A stretch of 12,857 nt of DNA. It comes from Maribacter sp. (GTDB lineage: Bacteria > Bacteroidota > Bacteroidia > Flavobacteriales > Flavobacteriaceae). Where the stretch lies: contig QILY01000040.1 in NCBI GenBank assembly GCA_003232155.1, positions 1 to 12,857 on the forward strand, read 5' to 3'. The notes beneath the pieces are model-generated. The model saw only the letters and a list, made by a program, of their open reading frames with translations. It was not told the DNA's origin and did not search any database. Within the stretch, counting starts at the first letter, position 1; each line of letters opens with the position of its first letter. Below, in pieces: positions 8,361 to 12,857 of this stretch. A program made the translations under genes and the position numbers.

Positions 8361-8523
8361 TATACTCGTGCCAAATGGAAATTCGGGAGAATCAAGGCAG
8401 GGCTTTTTTTTCATACCAAGGCAAAATTTTTCGGCATAGCCTGAGCTACGGCGATAAATTTTAATGAAGGTATGGAGGAAAAGACCAAGTAGAAATTTCG
8501 GATTTCCATTTGGTAGGAGTATA
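8361..8523. repeat. 163-nt nested quasi-palindrome (MITE/REP-like) between ftsA and ftsZ
   Basis: The outer arms are 8361-8383 (TATACTCGTGCCAAATGG...) and 8501-8523 (reverse complement TATACTCCTACCAAATGG...), matching at about 21 of 23 positions. The inner arms are CATACC...AAAATTT (8412-8429) and AAATTTT...GGTATG (8457-8474). The core is TAGC-CTGA-GCTA at 8437-8448. All three levels share the same centre, about 8442.5, so the whole unit is one nested inverted repeat. It begins 4 nt after the ftsA stop and ends 44 nt before the ftsZ start. It contains no credible ORF. The ends read TATACTC...GAGTATA, which could fit insertion at a TA dinucleotide, but this is speculative. The transcript would fold into a long hairpin. 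A T8 run at 8404-8411 follows CAGGGC and might weaken read-through. Confidence 0.8.
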
Positions 8524-8567
8524 AATACAAAGTGAATAATATATCATAAACCAGTAATATATATCAT

Positions 8568-10475
8568 ATGGGCAGCAATACAGAATTTGAAGGAATAGCC
8601 TTTGATTTACCTAAAAATCAAAGCAATGTAATAAAAGTTATCGGAGTAGGTGGCGGTGGTAGTAATGCCATTAACCACATGTTTCAACAAGGAATTAACG
8701 GGGTTGATTTTGTAATCTTAAATACAGATTCACAGGCTCTTACGAATAGTTCTGTGCCCAATAAAATTCAATTAGGTATATCTCTTACTGAAGGATTGGG
8801 AGCTGGTGCTAACCCAGAAGTAGGAGAACAGGCCGCTATAGAAAGTGCTGAAGACATTAAAAGAATGTTAGATGTTACTACTAAAATGGTATTTATTACT
8901 GCAGGTATGGGCGGGGGAACAGGTACTGGTGCTGCTCCTGTTATTGCAAAGCAGGCAAAAGAAATGGGCATACTTACTGTGGGTATTGTTACCATGCCTT
9001 TTCAATTTGAAGGAAAAATGCGTTGCCAACAAGCTCAGTTGGGTATCGAAAAGTTACGTGCCAATGTTGATTCTTTAATTGTTATCAATAATAATAAACT
9101 TAGAGAGGTATATGGTAATTTAGGTTTTAAAGCTGGCTTTTCTAAAGCTGATGAAGTTTTAGCTACAGCTGCACGTGGTATAGCCGAAGTCATTACACAT
9201 CACTACACTCAAAATATTGATTTACGTGATGCTAAAACGGTACTTTCAAATAGTGGTACTGCAATTATGGGCTCTTCTATTGCTACGGGTTCTGGCCGTG
9301 CTAATGAGGCTATCATGAAAGCTTTGGATTCTCCATTATTGAATGACAATAAAATATCTGGTGCTAAAAATGTGTTGTTGCTTATCGTTTCTGGTTCAGA
9401 AGAAATAACAATTGATGAGATAGGGGAAATCAATGATCATATTCAAACTGAGGCCGGTCATGGTGCTAATATCATCATGGGTGTTGGTGAAGATGATAGT
9501 ATAGGAGAATCTATTGCAGTAACTGTAATAGCTACAGGTTTTGATATAGATCAACAGGATGATATAGTAAACAGTGAGGCAAAAAAAATTATTCATACCC
9601 TTGAAGACGGACAGAAAGCTGAGCATAATTTAACACCAAAGAATATCACACATCAATTGGTTGATGAAAAAAAAGCAATTGAAGAGCTAATTCTAAAAGA
9701 CAATTTAGTTGATGATTCAGACGATTTAAAATTAATACCTACTACAAATTATATCAAAAACTTCAATGTGTTTTATGAGGAGGTAGTTGCCGAGAATATT
9801 TCTGAAGATGATTTTATTATTATAGATACACCAACAAAATTGCATGATATTGAGGTAGTGGATCATGAAGTAGTTTCTCTTGAAAAGATTGAAGAAGATC
9901 AATTTGCAATGAGTTTTGATATGCCTTTGTCGCAATCAAAAGAAGAAGAGGATCAGGAAAATGTTATTACGTTCAGTTTAGATGAGGATATCAATGACCA
10001 TGTAGAAGTGACTCCTGTTTTAGAATATAATAAAGAAGGAGAAACAAGGTATAGTTTGGATGACTATATGGAGTTGGAGAACAAATTGACGGGTGCAAAA
10101 TCAAAAGCTGAAGAGTTTGAACCTAAAATTATAGAAAATGAGCTGATGTTTGAAAGAAAAACGATACCGGTTAATGATGAAGCAAAGGCAGCTATAAAAG
10201 AAGTTGACCCCATGGAAACTCCTTTAGAAGAGTTGTTAAAACAAAGAGCTGATGAACGAAGAAAAAGCCTAAAAGATTTCAACTATAAGTTTAACAACAG
10301 TACGAGCAATAATATTGAAGAAATTGAAAAAGAGCCGGCATATAAGCGACAAGGGGTTGATCTGAATGAGAGCCCAAAAGAAAGTAAATTCTCGAACACT
10401 TCATTGAGCGAAGATAGTAATGATGAAATTCAATTGCGTTCGAATAATTCTTTCTTGCACGATAATGTAGATTGA
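8568..10475 (+). CDS. ftsZ: FtsZ, tubulin-like cell division GTPase
   Basis: FtsZ polymerises into the Z ring at midcell. The 635-aa protein has an N-terminal tail and then the GTPase fold: IKVIGVGGGGSNAINHM (about residues 23-39), the tubulin signature GGGTGTG at 115-121, and the T7 synergy loop NIDLRD at 216-221 with the catalytic aspartates D218 and D221. The fold ends near residue 325 (VTVIATGFD). A long, acidic, probably disordered linker of about 290 residues follows, rich in E, D, K and S. The final peptide, EIQLRSNNSFLHDNVD, is the likely conserved C-terminal tail that binds FtsA. The length is much greater than in E. coli (383 aa) but usual for Bacteroidota. The ATG at 8568 places the GGGGSN motif normally. 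A separate promoter within the 211-nt leader is possible; I could not identify a clear one. Confidence 0.98.
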   Translation: MGSNTEFEGIAFDLPKNQSNVIKVIGVGGGGSNAINHMFQQGINGVDFVILNTDSQALTNSSVPNKIQLGISLTEGLGAGANPEVGEQAAIESAEDIKRMLDVTTKMVFITAGMGGGTGTGAAPVIAKQAKEMGILTVGIVTMPFQFEGKMRCQQAQLGIEKLRANVDSLIVINNNKLREVYGNLGFKAGFSKADEVLATAARGIAEVITHHYTQNIDLRDAKTVLSNSGTAIMGSSIATGSGRANEAIMKALDSPLLNDNKISGAKNVLLLIVSGSEEITIDEIGEINDHIQTEAGHGANIIMGVGEDDSIGESIAVTVIATGFDIDQQDDIVNSEAKKIIHTLEDGQKAEHNLTPKNITHQLVDEKKAIEELILKDNLVDDSDDLKLIPTTNYIKNFNVFYEEVVAENISEDDFIIIDTPTKLHDIEVVDHEVVSLEKIEEDQFAMSFDMPLSQSKEEEDQENVITFSLDEDINDHVEVTPVLEYNKEGETRYSLDDYMELENKLTGAKSKAEEFEPKIIENELMFERKTIPVNDEAKAAIKEVDPMETPLEELLKQRADERRKSLKDFNYKFNNSTSNNIEEIEKEPAYKRQGVDLNESPKESKFSNTSLSEDSNDEIQLRSNNSFLHDNVD

Positions 10476-10501
10476 TCGTATAGTTTCCCCTCAAAGTTTA
10501 A

Positions 10502-10537
10502 ACCCGAAAATAGCTGCTATTTTCGGGTATATTTTTT
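10502..10537 (+). terminator. Intrinsic terminator after ftsZ
   Basis: A perfect 12-bp stem, ACCCGAAAATAG (10502-10513) with CTATTTTCGGGT (10517-10528), is followed within 4 nt by six Ts (10532-10537). It lies 27 nt after the ftsZ stop and marks the likely end of the dcw transcript. The formal loop is only 3 nt, so the top base pairs probably open. Confidence 0.9.
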
Positions 10538-10544
10538 ATCTTCG
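10537..10544 (+). promoter_or_regulatory. Possible Bacteroidota -7 element for the YqeY-like gene
   Basis: TATCTTCG matches the Bacteroidota -7 consensus TAnnTTTG at all fixed positions but one and sits 22 nt before the ATG at 10566, immediately after the ftsZ terminator. A -33 TTTG/TTG box at the right distance is not obvious, because that space is occupied by the terminator stem. The assignment is therefore tentative. Confidence 0.35.
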
Positions 10545-10565
10545 CAATCCGAAAACTACTAGAAA

Positions 10566-10989
10566 ATGGGCTTACAACAACAAGTGATGGAACAAATGAA
10601 AGTAGCAATGAAAGCTAAGGATAAAGTTGCCTTAGAATCATTGCGGGCTATTAAATCAGCATTGTTATTGGCGCAAACCAAAACAGGTTCTAGTGAAGAG
10701 ATGACAGAAGATGGTAAAGCAGCGTAAAGACAGTGCAGCCATATTTATTGACCAAGGCAGAAATGATTTAGCTGAGCCAGAATTGGCGCAAATTGCAGTT
10801 ATAGAACAATTTTTGCCAGAACAATTATCAGAAGAGGGAATAGAGAAAGTAGTTGTAGAAACTATTGAGGCCACAGGAGCTACCGGTATGAAAGATATGG
10901 GTAAAGTAATGGGTATGGTATCAAAAGCTCTAGCAGGCAAAGCTGATGGTAAAACTATAGCTACAATTGTAAAAAGTAAATTGGCATAA
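10566..10989 (+). pseudogene. yqeY: GatB/YqeY-domain protein, interrupted by a frameshift
   Basis: YqeY is a small helical protein related to the tail domain of the GatB amidotransferase subunit; its exact function is not established. Part one starts at ATG 10566 (MGLQQQVMEQMKVAMKAKDK...) and reads to SSEEMTEDGKAA, then TAA at 10731-10733 (55 aa). Part two is in the +1 frame and resumes at about 10711 with MVKQRKDSAAIFIDQGRNDL, continuing through FLPEQLSEEGIEKVV and ATGMKDMGKVMGMV to TAA 10987-10989. Relatives read continuously: E. coli has a linking helix before MIKQRRDS, and flavobacteria roughly LTEEQEIKLLQKLVKQRKDS. Here about nine residues between MTE and MVKQRKDS are absent and one base (10710) remains, which fits a 26-nt deletion. 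Treating the 92-aa downstream part as a separate gene would ignore the matching upstream half. The gene is between the ftsZ terminator and tRNA-Arg, a usual flavobacterial location. Confidence 0.85.
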
Positions 10990-11012
10990 AAATTAAGATC
11001 ACTAAAAATAAT

Positions 11013-11086
11013 GGCCGCGTGGCGCAACTGAATAGCGCATCAGATTTCGGCTCTGAGGGTTGGGGGTTTGAATCCCTTCGCGGTCA
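11013..11086 (+). tRNA. tRNA-Arg, anticodon UCG
   Basis: The cloverleaf folds fully. The acceptor stem is GGCCGCG (11013-11019) with CGCGGTC (11079-11085), one G-U pair, and discriminator A at 11086. The D stem is GCGC/GCGC (11022-11025, 11035-11038). The anticodon stem is TCAGA/TCTGA (11040-11044, 11052-11056) with loop TTTCGGC, so positions 34-36 are TCG (11047-11049), reading CGA and possibly other CGN arginine codons. The variable loop is GGGTT. The T stem is GGGGG/CCCTT with two G-U pairs and loop TTTGAAT. A20, an arginine identity base, is present. CCA is not encoded. The unusual points are A at position 19 and T at position 56 (see findings). Confidence 0.96.
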
Positions 11087-11095
11087 CTTTAGGCG

Positions 11096-11143
11096 AATAG
11101 CCTTGTCTTTTTTGGCGAGGCTATTTTGCTTTAATTTTTTTTT
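11096..11143 (+). terminator. Intrinsic terminator after tRNA-Arg
   Basis: A perfect 8-bp stem AATAGCCT (11096-11103) with AGGCTATT (11118-11125) and a 14-nt loop is followed by TTGC and then a run of nine Ts at 11135-11143. It starts 10 nt after the tRNA 3' end and probably ends the tRNA transcript. The T run is about 9 nt from the stem, which is slightly distant. Confidence 0.75.
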
Positions 11144-11227
11144 AATTGCTGATGTTTTCTTAAAACCTGAAAAGAAATTATTTTTATAGGGAACTTATTG
11201 ACATATAATTTGACGAAGATTCATAGT

Positions 11228-11674
11228 ATGAATAGAATAATTCTTTTACTGGTTTTCTTCATAGCCCATAGCACTAGTGCGCAATCCATTGATTATAATA
11301 CTAAAAAAGGATATGCCGTAAACGGGTATGATGTTGTGGTCTATTTTAATGATAAGCCCCAATTAGGAAATGCAAAATATGTAACGACTTACGATGGCGT
11401 GAGATACAAATTTTCAAATCAAGAAAACCTAGATAAATTCAATGCCGAACCTATTAAATATATACCGCAATATGGGGGTTACTGTGCGTATGCAGTTGCG
11501 GTGGCAGGTAAAAAAGTGACTGTAGATCCAAAAACCTATGAGATAAGAAACGGTAAACTATATCTGTTCTATAATTCATGGGGAAATAATACCTTAGAAT
11601 CATGGAGGGAAGAATCACCTGACATATTAAAATCTAAGGCCGATAAAAATTGGGAGAAAATTAAAAACAAATAG
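11228..11674 (+). CDS. Exported YHS-domain protein
   Basis: A 148-aa protein. The N-terminus MNRIILLLVFFIAHSTSA looks like a Sec signal peptide, with likely cleavage between A18 and Q19, so it is probably periplasmic. The mature part is a single YHS-type domain: YAVNGYDVVVYF, then TYDGVRYKFSNQENLDKF, YIPQYGGYCAYAVAVAGKKVTVDPKTYEIRNGKLYLFYN, and a lysine-rich end with NWEKIKNK. This small exported family is common in Bacteroidota; some YHS domains bind metal, but the function here is unknown. I chose ATG 11228 over an in-frame TTG at 11198 because it puts the basic residue and hydrophobic core at a normal signal-peptide distance. It stands alone between the tRNA terminator and a 163-nt gap. 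Confidence 0.85.
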   Translation: MNRIILLLVFFIAHSTSAQSIDYNTKKGYAVNGYDVVVYFNDKPQLGNAKYVTTYDGVRYKFSNQENLDKFNAEPIKYIPQYGGYCAYAVAVAGKKVTVDPKTYEIRNGKLYLFYNSWGNNTLESWREESPDILKSKADKNWEKIKNK

Positions 11675-11700
11675 CAAATTAATTTTTTGATTATAGTTTT

Positions 11701-11733
11701 TAAGCACATGAACTAAAGACAAGTTCTGTGTTA
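11701..11733 (+). other. Bulged hairpin downstream of the YHS gene
   Basis: TAA-g-CACA-t-GAACT (11701-11714) pairs with AGTTC-TGTG-TTA (11722-11733): 12 base pairs with two single-base bulges on the left arm and a 7-nt loop (AAAGACA). It begins 26 nt after the YHS stop. No T run follows, so it is not a standard intrinsic terminator. It could protect the mRNA 3' end or be a protein site, or be chance. The remaining gap to 11837 is AT-rich and includes the inverted pair CCCAATAT (11745-11752) / ATATTGGG (11805-11812), with no clear promoter. Confidence 0.4.
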
Positions 11734-11837
11734 CTATAATACTCCCCAATATGTTTGTTGTTTTTATGTTAGTTTTTATTTTTTGTGAGACTATATTAGT
11801 TGCAATATTGGGTTTGTAAATTATAAATCACAAACTT

Positions 11838-12509
11838 TTGAAAGTAATCTATAAGGTGGTAAAGTATTTAAAAGTTGGTTTTTATGGTTTTCTCATAAGT
11901 TTTTTGGGAACACTGCCTTTGGGCACCCTCAATATTACTGCTTTTAATATTGCTGCTTCTACCACTATAAATGATGCAATATGGTTTTCAATAGCTGTGG
12001 TGTTGGTAGAGTTGGTAGTTGTATTATTTACTTTAATCGGCAATGAAAAAATTAATTTTGAAGGTAAACTCTCTTTTTATTTAATTCCTATAGGTGCAGT
12101 TGTACTTTTATATATGGCAGTACATAGTTTTATGACTGCAAGTAATGTTGAAGAATTGAATACCGCTATAAATATCTTTCCGGGTATTGAATCACCATTT
12201 GTATTGGGAATATTATTGAGTGTTCTAAACCCAATGCATATTCCTTTTTGGATGACTTGGAACCGCATTTTAATGGCCAAGAGAACGCTTCATAAAACAA
12301 AGCGGTCATATACTACATATATTTCAAGTGTTGGTATAGGTTCTTTGGCAGGGCTTTTCTTATTTATTTTCGCTGGAAGCCACATCTTTCAAAACTACGG
12401 TCAATACAGTATGATCATTAATTTAAGTTTAGGAGTTTTGTACCTTGGCTTTTCCATATACCTTATCTTTTTGCTTTACGAAAAGCATTTAAAATTGAAA
12501 ATACAATAG
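11838..12509 (+). CDS. LysE/RhtB-type multi-pass membrane transporter
   Basis: A 223-aa hydrophobic protein with about six predicted membrane segments. Near the N-terminus it carries FLGTLPLGTLNITAFNIA, the equivalent of the GxxPGP(L/N) motif of LysE-type amino-acid exporters, followed by a cytoplasmic hydrophilic stretch (LIGNEKINFEGK). The second half has ESPFVLGILLSVLNPMHIPFWMTWNRIL, resembling the NP motif region of the family's second repeat. The substrate cannot be inferred. The start is uncertain: TTG at 11838 is used because no ATG lies before the first membrane segment; a GTG at 11856 is an alternative. The next gene begins 4 nt after the stop, so the two are probably co-transcribed. 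Confidence 0.75.
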   Translation: MKVIYKVVKYLKVGFYGFLISFLGTLPLGTLNITAFNIAASTTINDAIWFSIAVVLVELVVVLFTLIGNEKINFEGKLSFYLIPIGAVVLLYMAVHSFMTASNVEELNTAINIFPGIESPFVLGILLSVLNPMHIPFWMTWNRILMAKRTLHKTKRSYTTYISSVGIGSLAGLFLFIFAGSHIFQNYGQYSMIINLSLGVLYLGFSIYLIFLLYEKHLKLKIQ

Positions 12510-12513
12510 ATTT

Positions 12514-12857
12514 ATGTTTTTAACTTCAATCCAGACAATAGAACAATTTAAAGAGGTGCTCATTCAGTTACCCAAACGTTCGTATACGCAACCTTGTGAC
12601 ATTCTTTCCAATGCCACTATTGGGCAGCATACCAGACATGTTATAGAATTATACCAGTGTCTTATAGGGGGTTATGATGTAGCCGAAATTTGCTATGACA
12701 AGAGAGAGAGAAACACGCAAATTGAAGAAGATGTAACTTATGCAATAGCACAATTTACGCTAATACAACAAACCCTTGAAAAACCAAATAAAGAGCTCAC
12801 GGTAAGTTATGACCTAGCTGAAAATGAAGTGTCTTTACAATCAAATTTTCTTCGTGA
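12514..12857 (+). CDS. DinB-like protein (3' end outside window)
   Basis: An open frame runs from ATG 12514 to the window edge (114 complete codons). It reads MFLTSIQTIEQFKEVL, then LPKRSYTQPCDILSNATIGQHTRHVIELYQCL, GGYDVAEICYDKRERNTQIEED, and an amphipathic helix. The helix-plus-histidine pattern (IGQHTRHVIE) resembles the DinB/YfiT-like four-helix family, whose histidines bind a metal ion; the substrate is unknown. The gene lies 4 nt after the LysE-type gene on the same strand, so an operon is likely. The rest of the protein, including further metal ligands, is outside the window. Confidence 0.7.
   Translation, partial: MFLTSIQTIEQFKEVLIQLPKRSYTQPCDILSNATIGQHTRHVIELYQCLIGGYDVAEICYDKRERNTQIEEDVTYAIAQFTLIQQTLEKPNKELTVSYDLAENEVSLQSNFLR

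Noticed and set aside
8872..9078. A 68-aa plus-strand frame inside ftsZ
   Set aside because: It lies wholly within the conserved GTPase domain of ftsZ in another frame, has no known motif, and its leucine-rich composition reflects the codon pattern of ftsZ.
10725..10740. Programmed +1 frameshifting in the YqeY gene
   Set aside because: A +1 slip at GCG TAA would produce a join, but the site has no RF2-like or other known +1 signal and the product would still lack the conserved linking helix. A deletion explains it better.
10711..10989. A separate 92-aa gene starting at ATG 10711
   Set aside because: Its ATG is an internal methionine of the YqeY family motif (M/L)VKQRKDS, and the matching N-terminal half is directly upstream in another frame.
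10665..11027. A 120-aa minus-strand frame opposite the YqeY gene and the tRNA
   Set aside because: It runs antisense through conserved YqeY codons and into the tRNA, and shows no recognisable protein features.
11198..11209. TTGACA followed by TATAAT as a sigma-70 promoter for the YHS gene
   Set aside because: The two hexamers are directly adjacent with no 16-18 nt spacer, and Bacteroidota promoters use a different consensus.
11198..11227. Upstream TTG start for the YHS protein
   Set aside because: It would add ten polar residues before an otherwise well-formed signal peptide starting at ATG 11228.
1..12857. Search for CRISPR arrays, transposases, phage genes or a new multi-gene defence system
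   Set aside because: No regularly spaced direct repeats and no integrase, transposase, nuclease or toxin-like motifs were seen. The window is a standard dcw cluster plus housekeeping neighbours.

Overview
The window is a chromosomal segment of a Bacteroidota bacterium, almost certainly a member of the Flavobacteriaceae. The evidence is the AT-rich coding sequence, the gene order mraY-murD-ftsW-murG-murC-ftsQ-ftsA-ftsZ followed by a GatB/YqeY-type gene and a tRNA, the absence of clear Shine-Dalgarno sequences, and protein details such as the FtsZ C-terminal tail and the enlarged MraY loop. It is the distal half of a dcw (division and cell wall) cluster and not an accessory island; I see no phage, transposase, defence system or CRISPR array.

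Layout. Positions 1-6306 carry lipid I/II synthesis and export-associated genes: mraY (5' end cut by the window), murD, ftsW, murG and murC. Positions 6296-10475 carry division genes ftsQ, ftsA and ftsZ. Most junctions are overlaps or gaps of a few bases (mraY/murD 1 nt, murD/ftsW 3 nt, ftsW/murG 14-nt overlap, murC/ftsQ 11-nt overlap, ftsQ/ftsA 6 nt), as expected for one transcript. Two junctions break this: 161 nt between murG and murC and 211 nt between ftsA and ftsZ. Each gap contains a non-coding inverted-repeat element. A strong intrinsic terminator follows ftsZ. After it come a YqeY-like gene, a tRNA-Arg(UCG) with its own terminator, a secreted YHS-domain protein, a LysE-type membrane transporter and the start of a DinB-like protein. 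The longest stretch without a gene is about 211 nt.

How the genes work together. MraY and MurG are the two membrane-associated steps making lipid I and lipid II. MurC and MurD are the cytoplasmic ligases adding L-Ala and D-Glu to UDP-MurNAc. FtsW polymerises lipid II at the septum. FtsZ is the septal cytomotive filament, FtsA its membrane anchor, and FtsQ the bitopic divisome scaffold.

Main points for a second look. (1) murG is split: a GTG start at 3708 gives the N-terminal GGGTGGH glycine loop, but the frame breaks at about 3840 and the rest continues in the -1 frame. The seam is a perfect A AAA AAG heptamer, although a 10-nt deletion removing a conserved RME-type segment is the simpler reading. 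(2) The YqeY gene is also split, in a pattern fitting a deletion of about 26 nt. Two lesions in conserved genes within 13 kb suggest an assembly or consensus problem or real recent decay. (3) A 163-nt nested quasi-palindrome sits between ftsA and ftsZ and looks like a MITE or REP-type element. (4) The tRNA-Arg appears to replace the near-universal G19-C56 tertiary pair with A19-U56. I do not see a convincing new multi-gene system.
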